Assembly: GCA_002245855.1 (NCBI GenBank)
Contig: NOUX01000003.1
Coordinates: forward strand, 62,001-126,000
Direction: 5' to 3'
Source of the DNA: Sphingobacterium cellulitidis
Lineage (GTDB): Bacteria > Bacteroidota > Bacteroidia > Sphingobacteriales > Sphingobacteriaceae
Length of the DNA stretch: 64,000 nt
The notes beneath the pieces are model-generated. The model worked only from the letters and a program-made list of their open reading frames with translations, searched no databases and was not told where the DNA came from. Shown here one piece after another: positions 17,532-25,171 of the stretch (its first letter is position 1; every line of letters starts with the position of its first letter). The position numbers and the translations under genes are program-made.

Positions 17532-18338
17532 TTAATTGATGCTTACCCCTACATTTCCATTGGTTTGAGAATGATCATATTTATAAAGATTTTTAACGAC
17601 CAATGACGTCCCTTGATTATCTTTTATTTCGTAAGTATCTGCGTATAAATCATAATTGATGGAAAATATGGTGGTGTTTCCTTGAGTAATAGTTGATTTA
17701 GCTCCCCATGTTCCGCGGTTGGCTAATAGTTCATTTCCATTATTATCTGTAATCTTCCAGATATTGGACTTAACCTTTGTTACCTCTGCATAATTTCCCA
17801 TGTTATCTGAGATTTTATGTCCAGATTTAATTTTTTCGATTTTTAGAAGGTAGCCTGATTCTGATTGAACTTCTTGTAGATTTAATAGCCAATCGAGTTT
17901 AAGAGTAAAAACTTCATTATCTTCATCTCTCACTACAAATTGATCTTTATTTTTTTGAAAAGAAGACAATGAAAAACCATCCCTATTTCTAAATCTGAGA
18001 AAACCATTATTTACCATTTCTAAATCCGCTTGGTAGCCATCTAAATCTTCTAATTCTAATATGTCATTCCAAATATTTGAAAGAGTCAAAAATTGGCTCT
18101 TTGAGTAGCCGAAATATCCATCAGAAGAGAACAGCATCATAAGATTAATGAAATCTTTTTGTTTCGGAAAAAGATTCCTCAAAGGGAAATTAATAGCTTT
18201 TTGTTGTACAACTCTTTCAAAAATTTTGTTGTACTTCTGCATGTTAACAGAATCTGGAATCACCTGTTTTGATGGTTGAGCAAATAAGTAGCATGACATG
18301 CTAATAAAGAGAAGCGATAGTAAGATGTATTTTTTCAT
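17532..18338 (-). CDS. Hypothetical secreted protein (268 aa)
   Basis: The start at 18338 is preferred because MKKYILLSLLFISMSCYLFAQ is a signal peptide; the frame is open to an upstream ATG at 18419 that would add 27 unlikely residues. The N-terminal part is helical (KYNKIFERVVQQKAINF). The rest is beta-rich with repeated N-G/D-N turns (RFRNRDGFSL, ITDNNGNELLANRG, EIKDNQGTSLVV). No family was recognised. It lies downstream of the emrB-like gene on the same strand with a spacer of about 100 bases. Confidence 0.6.
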   Translation of the reverse strand: MKKYILLSLLFISMSCYLFAQPSKQVIPDSVNMQKYNKIFERVVQQKAINFPLRNLFPKQKDFINLMMLFSSDGYFGYSKSQFLTLSNIWNDILELEDLDGYQADLEMVNNGFLRFRNRDGFSLSSFQKNKDQFVVRDEDNEVFTLKLDWLLNLQEVQSESGYLLKIEKIKSGHKISDNMGNYAEVTKVKSNIWKITDNNGNELLANRGTWGAKSTITQGNTTIFSINYDLYADTYEIKDNQGTSLVVKNLYKYDHSQTNGNVGVSIN

Positions 18339-18440
18339 GAATTGGAAATTGATTTGATAATTTTCGACCAGCAAATACGAAAGATGCTTGTTTGAAATTT
18401 GGACTCTAACAAACATCAATAGTTTAACTTAGACGTAAAA

Positions 18441-19979
18441 TTAGGACATTGGAGTAGCTTGAATCAATTCTTTTGCATTTTTCTTGGTCCCCCAGTTAAA
18501 AATATGTCTTACGGTCGAAGAGTGATAAGGTATTATTGCTATAATAATGATTACTAGAACGTTAATATAAATTAAGTAAAGATAAAGGTCATGTAATCCC
18601 AATAAATTTGCTTGTTTTTGAAAATTGGAAATATAATTTCGATCGATTATTTGTCCTGAATCGATTACTTCCGCTAGTCTAGTTTGATGTATCATTTGGA
18701 GCTTATTAAACCAATTACTGATGATACTGGACCAAAATACAGTGACAAAAAATGTTCTTACCAGCAAAAACAACACGATGCTGTGAAGGAAAGCCTTCCC
18801 ATTAATATTACCTGCCAAATATACAGCAGTTGCAATAAAGGAAATTATTATTGCAATACCCCTGAAAATAATGGGTAAGATTAGGTATTCCAAAGGCGTT
18901 TGGATATTTATCAGGTTATAGATCAGGATATTTGAAATCAGATAAAATATGGCTGAAATCAAAAATATTGCCTTACATTTTTTGGTTTTCCTGAAATATA
19001 GATAGACGATTATGCTTCCCAAAAGATAGCCGAATAGCACATAAGCGTTGATTTCAGCTTGTTTGGTTGGATTAGCTGGCAAGATAATGTTCATCAGGTT
19101 GGTCAACAAACTACTGTTAGCATAAAATATTCCCAAAATAAAGATGGTTATGAGGGTCAAATATGTTGCTTTGTTTTTTATAGCTGAAAAGCTTATTATT
19201 TTTCTTTTCTTTTTGAAATTCCTGTTGAAAAACATAATAAAGAAAATGATGGTCAATACAATTGCTAGAATAATGCTTTTGCTGTTCAACCAATTATTTT
19301 GAAGACCATAACTCGCTACAAAAGAAAAGCAAAGTAGGCTGGCTGCCAATAAAATGGTTCCCAACCAATCGTATTGGAAGAGAGGTACTTTTCTGATAGA
19401 TTGGGTTTTAAAACAAGAAATGACAAGAAGTAAAGAAAGCAACAACATCATATTCTGAAAGGTATAGCCTAGTTCCCAATAGAATTCCTTTGCTAGATAA
19501 GCAGTGATTAATCCACCTAATATTGGAAAAATTAGGTTCATTGGGTAATAGATGGCATACATTTGATATCGTTCGCCGGTAGGCATGAGGTATGGCATCA
19601 ATTCAGAAATCAAGGCCATGATCAAAATGATTTTTACACAACCAAAGACAAACATCAGCATAACATTCACCAAAGGGACTTGATTATATTGCAAGGTCAG
19701 GTTGATGGACATTAATAGTAATAAACAGAAAATAAGCAGCCTTTTCTTAGGCATATAAATCGTAAGCCTAAAGATTAAGGAGATAGAGCACACCATTCCG
19801 GCGCAATAGGCATACATTGCCATGGATAAATCTGCAGAATTGGTTGCTTGATCAGAAATGATATAAGGGTAGATACTATTGGGGATACCGTTGCAAAAAG
19901 ATAGACTAATCGCTATGATTAACAGGATAGTCAATTTAATTTGGCTTGGTATCCAATCACGAAACAGACTATTGCTCAT
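18441..19979 (-). CDS. EmrB/QacA-type MFS efflux transporter
   Basis: A 512-residue integral membrane protein with 12-14 hydrophobic segments and a short cytoplasmic tail. Length and layout fit the DHA2 (EmrB/QacA) major facilitator group, though classical MFS motifs are weak (an LLNLM-like loop, MPKKRLLIFC after TM3, a tryptophan-rich connector). The start codon abuts the stop of the EmrA-like gene, so the two are translationally linked. With that adaptor and an outer-membrane TolC it would expel hydrophobic compounds. The divergence suggests a Bacteroidota-specific subfamily. Confidence 0.78.
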   Translation of the reverse strand: MSNSLFRDWIPSQIKLTILLIIAISLSFCNGIPNSIYPYIISDQATNSADLSMAMYAYCAGMVCSISLIFRLTIYMPKKRLLIFCLLLLMSINLTLQYNQVPLVNVMLMFVFGCVKIILIMALISELMPYLMPTGERYQMYAIYYPMNLIFPILGGLITAYLAKEFYWELGYTFQNMMLLLSLLLVISCFKTQSIRKVPLFQYDWLGTILLAASLLCFSFVASYGLQNNWLNSKSIILAIVLTIIFFIMFFNRNFKKKRKIISFSAIKNKATYLTLITIFILGIFYANSSLLTNLMNIILPANPTKQAEINAYVLFGYLLGSIIVYLYFRKTKKCKAIFLISAIFYLISNILIYNLINIQTPLEYLILPIIFRGIAIIISFIATAVYLAGNINGKAFLHSIVLFLLVRTFFVTVFWSSIISNWFNKLQMIHQTRLAEVIDSGQIIDRNYISNFQKQANLLGLHDLYLYLIYINVLVIIIIAIIPYHSSTVRHIFNWGTKKNAKELIQATPMS

Positions 19980-21050
19980 TTATATAGAATTTACAACGAC
20001 ATTTAATCCAACCATCAATTTCTTTAGGTCTTCCTCTTTATTATCACTGGAAAACTCAATACGAACAGGAATTCTCTGTTGGACCTTAACAAAATTGCCG
20101 GTACTATTATCTACAGGAATACTGGAGTATTTGGATCCTGTAGCTTGAGAAATCGCTTTTATTTCTCCTTGATAAACGGTGTTGGGAATGGCATCTACGG
20201 TCATCTTTACTTTTTTACCAAGGGCAACTTGTTTCATTTGATTTTCAGTATAGTTTGCAGTAACCCATTTTTGTTGATCTCGAACAATATTGAACAATTG
20301 TTGACCAGCTTGTACTAATTGTCCTTCTTCTAAGGTTACTCTTCCAAGAATACCATCGTACGGTGCTACAATTACAGTATAGGATAGGTTGAGTTTTGCA
20401 AGGTCTAATGCAGCTTTTGCTCTTAAGATTGTGGCCTCATTTATACCAGTTTTTCTACTTGTTTCCTGCGTGGTTAGGTGGGATCCTACTTTTTGCGCGG
20501 TTAATGCTTTATACTTTGCTTTTAAAGATTCATAGTCTGTTTTCACTTGTTCATATTGATATACTGCGATCGCATCCTTATCCATTAATTCCTTGAACCT
20601 TTTATAATTTACTTCAGCGTTTTCTAAACGAGTTTTCAATTCTTCAATATTAGCATCAGCTATATTTTGGCTATTGCGGGCAATTTCAACCTCTGTTTTA
20701 ACGACAGAATTTCCGGCACGAGCATCTGCTAATGCAGCTAAAGCATTTTCGACCTGAATTTTGTACTCATCATTTTCCAGAATTACAAGCGTATCACCTT
20801 TATGAACTGTTTGATGTTCTTTGAAGCGGATATCTTTTAAGTAACCTGTGATTTTTGTGCTCACTGGATTGATATGTCCATCTATTTGAGCATCCTCAGT
20901 ATATACGCTGTTGTTTAATTGGAAATATGTGGACAATCCCCATGCAATGGCACCTAGGATGATTAGAATTGAAAATAGATTTATTGAATATATTTTTAGT
21001 CTTCTTTTTTTCTCTTTAGGACTAATAGCTTGTTTATTTTCTGTATTCAT
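19980..21050 (-). CDS. HlyD/EmrA-type membrane fusion protein
   Basis: A 356-residue adaptor. A single N-terminal membrane anchor (about 18-41, IYSINLFSILIILGAIAWGLS) is followed by YTEDAQIDGHINPVSTKITGYL, the lipoyl/barrel start typical of EmrA. A long coiled-coil hairpin (about 95-205) leads to the second half-lipoyl (VIVAPYDGILGRVTLEEGQLVQAGQQLF) and barrel. It connects the MFS pump to an outer-membrane channel. Order marR-emrA-emrB on the minus strand; a candidate MarR site lies just upstream at 21085-21098. Confidence 0.88.
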   Translation of the reverse strand: MNTENKQAISPKEKKRRLKIYSINLFSILIILGAIAWGLSTYFQLNNSVYTEDAQIDGHINPVSTKITGYLKDIRFKEHQTVHKGDTLVILENDEYKIQVENALAALADARAGNSVVKTEVEIARNSQNIADANIEELKTRLENAEVNYKRFKELMDKDAIAVYQYEQVKTDYESLKAKYKALTAQKVGSHLTTQETSRKTGINEATILRAKAALDLAKLNLSYTVIVAPYDGILGRVTLEEGQLVQAGQQLFNIVRDQQKWVTANYTENQMKQVALGKKVKMTVDAIPNTVYQGEIKAISQATGSKYSSIPVDNSTGNFVKVQQRIPVRIEFSSDNKEEDLKKLMVGLNVVVNSI

Positions 21051-21084
21051 TAATTATTATCGATTTTATATTTTATTAATATTA

Positions 21085-21098
21085 GTTTGATATTGAAC
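21085..21098. promoter_or_regulatory. Candidate MarR operator upstream of emrA
   Basis: GTTTGATATTGAAC, an imperfect palindrome inside TAGTTTGATATTGAACTA (21083-21100). It matches two copies in the marR promoter, giving the consensus GTTTrATrTynnAAC. It lies between the marR stop and emrA start. Confidence 0.6.
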
Positions 21099-21118
21099 TA
21101 TTATGTTATAAAAAAACA

Positions 21119-21574
21119 CTATTCAATAGCGCTTTTAATTAATCTGAGTTGATTACTTATTTCAGAAATATCTTTGATTTGAGAATTCTTAATAATTTTT
21201 TCATATAATTCTTTCTGGACAGGTTCAAGTTGAGCTTGATAATCCCAACCCTTTTCGGTCAACACAATTTTATTATTTCTTCGGTCAGTAGGATCGGGGA
21301 TTCTTTGTACCAGATCTCTTTTGCAAAGATTGTCTATAAGGGGTGTGACACTGGCTTTGCTTTTTTGAACTTCCTCGGCAATATCTTGTTGATTTACTTC
21401 TTTTTCTCTCCACAGAACAGCTAATACTTGGACCATTTCATAGGTAACATCCAATTCTAGTTCTTTAACTTTTTGAAAATAAAACTGTTTGATTGCTACT
21501 CTTAATGAGATTATGTCTCGGATTAATTGTTGAACGACTTTATGTTCTTTTGCCATCTTTAATATTTTGAACAA
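21119..21574 (-). CDS. MarR family transcriptional regulator
   Basis: A 151-residue winged-helix protein of MarR length. The recognition region is VNQQDIAEEVQKSKASVTPLIDNLCKRDLVQRI, followed by the conserved wing PDPTDRRNNKIVLTEKG, and helical dimerisation segments at both ends. MarR proteins repress efflux genes and are released by phenolic or other small ligands. It is first in the marR-emrA-emrB set. Its own promoter contains two candidate operators that overlap the -33 and -7 boxes, so autorepression is likely. Confidence 0.92.
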   Translation of the reverse strand: MFKILKMAKEHKVVQQLIRDIISLRVAIKQFYFQKVKELELDVTYEMVQVLAVLWREKEVNQQDIAEEVQKSKASVTPLIDNLCKRDLVQRIPDPTDRRNNKIVLTEKGWDYQAQLEPVQKELYEKIIKNSQIKDISEISNQLRLIKSAIE

Positions 21575-21603
21575 AGTTAAACATTAAACAGTTAGACATC
21601 AAA
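21572..21603 (-). promoter_or_regulatory. marR promoter (TTTG-N20-TAACTTTG)
   Basis: On the minus strand TTTG (21603-21600) is followed after exactly 20 bases by TAACTTTG (21579-21572), a textbook Bacteroidota -33/-7 pair. The ATG is at 21574, so the -7 box overlaps the annotated start by a few bases. Translation may therefore begin slightly downstream (Met7 at 21556), since a transcript from this promoter would begin after the first ATG. Confidence 0.65.
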
Positions 21604-21604
21604 C
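21576..21604. promoter_or_regulatory. Tandem candidate MarR operators on the marR promoter
   Basis: Two 14-base elements in tandem with one base between. On the minus strand GTTTGATGTCTAAC is 21604-21591 and GTTTAATGTTTAAC is 21589-21576. They cover the -33 TTTG and run into the -7 box. A third copy precedes emrA. Confidence 0.65.
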
Positions 21605-21640
21605 TAATATTGTAAGGTTTTTGCAATTTGTAATGAACTA

Positions 21641-21672
21641 TTCGTTTTAAAAAGGGTCTATAATTACCTTTG
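21641..21672 (+). promoter_or_regulatory. Promoter of the DUF3050 gene
   Basis: TACCTTTG at 21665-21672 matches TAnnTTTG and lies four bases before the ATG at 21677. A TTCG with a 20-base spacer stands in for the -33 TTTG. The spacing predicts a leaderless or nearly leaderless mRNA. Confidence 0.5.
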
Positions 21673-21676
21673 CGGC

Positions 21677-22444
21677 ATGAAAAACAAAATTCAAGAGATC
21701 AACGACTTTATTCAAGCAGAAAGAGCCCAGCTATTAAATCATAAACTTTATCATAAAATTCAAAGAATCTCTGATTTACAAAAATTTACGGAAGGCCACG
21801 TGTATGCAGTTTGGGATTTCATGTCCTTATTGAAGGCTTTACAAGTAAAACTTACCTGTACTACTATTCCATGGTTTGCAAGTCATTCACCTGTAACACG
21901 GTATTTAATAAATGAAATTGTATTGGCTGAGGAATCAGATGAATATATTGATGGTACCCGATTAAGCCATTTTGAAATGTATATTGATGCCATGAAAGGT
22001 CTAGGTGCAGATATTGATCCTATTTACAATTTGATTCATAACCTTCAAGCAGGAATCAATATTAAAGATGCACTGGAGGAAAGTAATTTAGATCAAAGAA
22101 TTATCGATTTCTTAAACTTTACATTTGACAGTATTCAAGCCGGTGAAACCCATAAAATAGCTTCGGCATTTACATTTGGGAGGGAAGATTTAATTCCAGA
22201 TATGTTTTCCTCAATCTTGAGTTCATTAAAAGAACAATTTCCGGAAACTGATTTGACCAAAATAGTTTACTATTTCCAGAGGCATATTGACCTGGATGGG
22301 GATGAGCATGGACCACTAGCAATGAAAATGATTATTGAATTGGCGGATAATGATGATTTAAAGTGGAAAGAGATGGCAGAAACTGCGAAACAAGCTTTAC
22401 AGTATAGAATAGGTTTATGGGATGCTATTGCCGATTCCTTATAG
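21677..22444 (+). CDS. DUF3050 family protein (haem-oxygenase-like fold)
   Basis: A 255-residue soluble protein matching DUF3050. Features are FTEGHVYAVWDFMSLLKALQ near 37-57, PWFASHSPVTRYLINEIVLAEESDE, SHFEMYIDAMKGLGAD, ASAFTFGREDLIPDMF and YYFQRHIDLDGDEHGPLAMKMI. The repeated His and Glu residues in long helices (GHVYAVWD, EESDE, SHFEMY, RHIDLDGDEH) are what a haem-oxygenase-like di-metal oxidase would need, but no reaction has been assigned to the family here. It is divergent from marR with 102 bases between. A terminator follows directly. Confidence 0.85.
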   Translation: MKNKIQEINDFIQAERAQLLNHKLYHKIQRISDLQKFTEGHVYAVWDFMSLLKALQVKLTCTTIPWFASHSPVTRYLINEIVLAEESDEYIDGTRLSHFEMYIDAMKGLGADIDPIYNLIHNLQAGINIKDALEESNLDQRIIDFLNFTFDSIQAGETHKIASAFTFGREDLIPDMFSSILSSLKEQFPETDLTKIVYYFQRHIDLDGDEHGPLAMKMIIELADNDDLKWKEMAETAKQALQYRIGLWDAIADSL

Positions 22445-22462
22445 TTGAAATTCATTACATAA

Positions 22463-22496
22463 AAAATGGGCTTATGATTTATCATAAGCCCATTTT
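22463..22496 (+). terminator. Bidirectional terminator
   Basis: AAAATGGGCTTATGAT and its complement ATAAGCCCATTTT around TTATC lie between the convergent DUF3050 and DUF4382 genes. Confidence 0.88.
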
Positions 22497-22508
22497 GTGT
22501 TTTAAGAA

Positions 22509-23282
22509 CTATTTGTTCTCTACTACTATTTCACCCAAATCTTTGGTTTGACCAATACTAACATTTACATTTTCCAAAGTTTTAGGAAGGAAATTAGTAT
22601 TTGTTGGTTCAATTAAGATTTTATAAGTTCCTTGCGGAACACCTGGGAAATAGAATTTACCAGTTGGGCTAGCCAAAGTACCTAGCGTATCTGTTCCTTG
22701 AATTGCATATACATGTGGCATTGCAAAAATAGGGTTGATACTTCCTGTAATTGCACCAGAAAGTGCAACTGGAATAGCTCTGATAACTGGTTTTAACATG
22801 TATTTTCCATTTCCAGTTTGGTGAATTGATTTTGACGCATCAAAATCTAAAGCTAGGGTATAAGCAACATGAGGAACCAAATCATCTTGAACTTTGATTT
22901 TTACTCCAGAAGATTGGCCACTAGGGGTAGTTAAATGATGTTTAACACCATCAACAACGATTTCATTATCATCATCTAAAACTAACCTAATTTCCTGTAA
23001 TCTTCCCGACGGAACATCATGTTCTGCCAATATTAGATAATCACCTTCACGGTACGAAAGAATATCGAAAGGTTCGATATCAATATCAATTACTTCGCGT
23101 CCCCCTTCCGTGATAACCTCTATATGGTCAATATCCAATAGGATTTGATCATAATACGCAGGCGCATCAGTGATTTTAATAGTTAGTGGAGTTTTTCCAT
23201 CTGTCGTATTCGAGTTATCTGTACTACAACTCGATAGACTAAGGGCAACCGCGGCTACCGCTAAACCTAATAATGCTTTCAT
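22509..23282 (-). CDS. DUF4382 lipoprotein with a carboxypeptidase-regulatory-like domain
   Basis: A 257-residue lipoprotein: MKALLGLAVAAVALSLSSC (Cys19). Then the DUF4382 pattern: LTIKITDAPAYYDQILLDIDHIEV, FDILSYREGDYLILAEHDVPSGRLQEIRLVLDDDNEIVVDG, and YTLALDFDASKSI. The last 80 residues look like a small Ig/CarboxypepD_reg domain (LSGAITGSI, then GKFYFPGVPQGTYKILIEP). DUF4382 proteins are surface lipoproteins of unknown function, common in Bacteroidota. Single gene. Confidence 0.88.
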   Translation of the reverse strand: MKALLGLAVAAVALSLSSCSTDNSNTTDGKTPLTIKITDAPAYYDQILLDIDHIEVITEGGREVIDIDIEPFDILSYREGDYLILAEHDVPSGRLQEIRLVLDDDNEIVVDGVKHHLTTPSGQSSGVKIKVQDDLVPHVAYTLALDFDASKSIHQTGNGKYMLKPVIRAIPVALSGAITGSINPIFAMPHVYAIQGTDTLGTLASPTGKFYFPGVPQGTYKILIEPTNTNFLPKTLENVNVSIGQTKDLGEIVVENK

Positions 23283-23360
23283 AGTAATAATTTTCGTTAT
23301 TTAGAATTAATAAACAAATCTTATACCAATTTGAGTATTACTATACTTTGCGTTAAATTA

Positions 23361-25157
23361 TTATTTTATAAAAATAGGCTTATCTAGCTTAATAGCAATA
23401 CGATATGCTGCATTCATAAGGCCTACATGGCTGTAAGCTTGTGGAAAGTTACCCCATTGGCTACCATCATCTTCATTTACATCCTCAGAAAATAATTTTA
23501 GTGGATTTCCATAGGAGAGAAGCTTTTCAAAAGTTTGCTGAGCCTCTTCCAAGCGACCAACACAAGCCAAGGCTTCAACATACCAAAACGCACAAACCAA
23601 AAAAGTGGTTTTAGGTTTGCCAAAATCATCTTTATGCAGATATCTATAGAATAATCCATTTTTACCCTTTAGTTCTTTTTCTACTGCTTCCAAATGTTTT
23701 TTAGCTCTTTCAGAACTAGGATCTAAGTAGTTCATCATGATAAGCTGCAGGGTGCTGGCATCCAAGTTAGAACCTTCGTCCGAATTTCTATACACCTGTG
23801 TCTCTGGATCATAGCATTTCTCAATATAGTCAGCTGCTTTATCCATTAAAACTTTAGCTTGTTCTTCAATATCCTTATAGTTGTTTTGAACCGCGATTTT
23901 TAAGGCAGCAGATGCACCTGCCCATTGGAATAGGTTAGAATAGGCATGATGGTTGGCAATATTTCTAAATTCCCATATTCCAGCATCCTTTTCATCAATG
24001 GTCATTTTAATCTTTTCAAGAATATATTTCAACCATGATTTTGCATCCTTCCTTTCATCCATTGGGAACCTGTTATCTGTGTAAAGAGGAAGTAAAGCAA
24101 TCATTGCCTGCCCATAGACGTCATTTTGGATGTGTTCATAAGCTTGGTTTCCGATTCGGACTGGTTTATTTCCACGATATCCTTCCAGATAGTCTAAAGT
24201 AGTTTCAGTCAATATTTTACGACCTAGTATACCATACAAGGGTTGCAATCTTCCGGAGTCTGATTGGGTGATATTGGTAATATAATTCGCAAATTCTTCA
24301 AGTTCATCGAACTTACCAATATGGCTCAATGCTGTTAATACATAATAACTATCCCTTACCCAACAATACCTATAATCCCAATTTCGTCCTGAACCTGGTG
24401 ATTCGGGTAGACTCGTTGTGCTGGATGCAATTATTGCTCCTGTATCTTCATATTGGTGAAGTTTAAGGACCAATGCGGAACGGATGATGTGCTTTTGATA
24501 AAAATTAGGAATATTAGCTTTTTTAGTCCATCTTCTCCAATAGATTTTAGTCTTAATCAAAAACTCCTCAGCGGTTTGCATCAAAGGTGCTTCAAATGTA
24601 TTACCGTAGGAGAGGATCATATATTTCTTGTCCGACAAAATAAAGTTGCCTTCTTCCTGATCAAAGAAATGACTAATGGGAATATTAGTGGTTAAGCGCA
24701 TGTTTTCTTCAGCATGCTCGAATAAAATATGGTTACTTCCCCTAAATTTTTTGAAATCGTCTTTTCCATAATTCGCTTTAGGATGACAGTTTACACGTAC
24801 GGAAGGATTTCCATATAGGGGTTCAACAATCCTAATCAGCATCAAGGGCTTATAATATCGATCATACTGAATAAATCTGGGCGCAAAATCAATTACTCGA
24901 AATCCCGAATGCTCACCTTTGACCTCAGTGACTAAGATATTTGTATTTTCTAGATAATATTGATTCGAAGTGATATGACTGTCATCTAGGCGAATATTAA
25001 ATTCACCGCCTTTTTCTGTATCCAACAGACATCCAAAAATAAAGCTGTCTTCGAATGTTGGCCAACATAACCAATTTATATTCGTGCTTTTATGTACATG
25101 TGCTATAAAATTGCAATTTCCAATAATCCCACTATTATAAATGTGTCTTTTATTCAT
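23361..25157 (-). CDS. Glycoside hydrolase family 15 (trehalase/glucoamylase-like)
   Basis: A 598-residue protein with the bacterial GH15 layout. The N-terminal super-sandwich starts GIIGNCNFIAHVHKSTNINWLCWPTFEDSFIFGCLLD. An (alpha/alpha)6 barrel begins about residue 210 with PGSGRNWDYRYCWVRDSYYVLTAL, and ends with the NEDDGSQWGNFPQAYSHVGLMNAAY-type motif (here DVNEDDGSQWGNFPQAYSH). No signal peptide, so it is cytoplasmic. GH15 members hydrolyse alpha-glucosidic bonds; several bacterial members next to otsA are trehalases. It follows otsAB by 14 bases on the same transcript, which argues for trehalose as substrate. Confidence 0.88.
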   Translation of the reverse strand: MNKRHIYNSGIIGNCNFIAHVHKSTNINWLCWPTFEDSFIFGCLLDTEKGGEFNIRLDDSHITSNQYYLENTNILVTEVKGEHSGFRVIDFAPRFIQYDRYYKPLMLIRIVEPLYGNPSVRVNCHPKANYGKDDFKKFRGSNHILFEHAEENMRLTTNIPISHFFDQEEGNFILSDKKYMILSYGNTFEAPLMQTAEEFLIKTKIYWRRWTKKANIPNFYQKHIIRSALVLKLHQYEDTGAIIASSTTSLPESPGSGRNWDYRYCWVRDSYYVLTALSHIGKFDELEEFANYITNITQSDSGRLQPLYGILGRKILTETTLDYLEGYRGNKPVRIGNQAYEHIQNDVYGQAMIALLPLYTDNRFPMDERKDAKSWLKYILEKIKMTIDEKDAGIWEFRNIANHHAYSNLFQWAGASAALKIAVQNNYKDIEEQAKVLMDKAADYIEKCYDPETQVYRNSDEGSNLDASTLQLIMMNYLDPSSERAKKHLEAVEKELKGKNGLFYRYLHKDDFGKPKTTFLVCAFWYVEALACVGRLEEAQQTFEKLLSYGNPLKLFSEDVNEDDGSQWGNFPQAYSHVGLMNAAYRIAIKLDKPIFIK

Positions 25158-25171
25158 ATATTTTTTTTATA

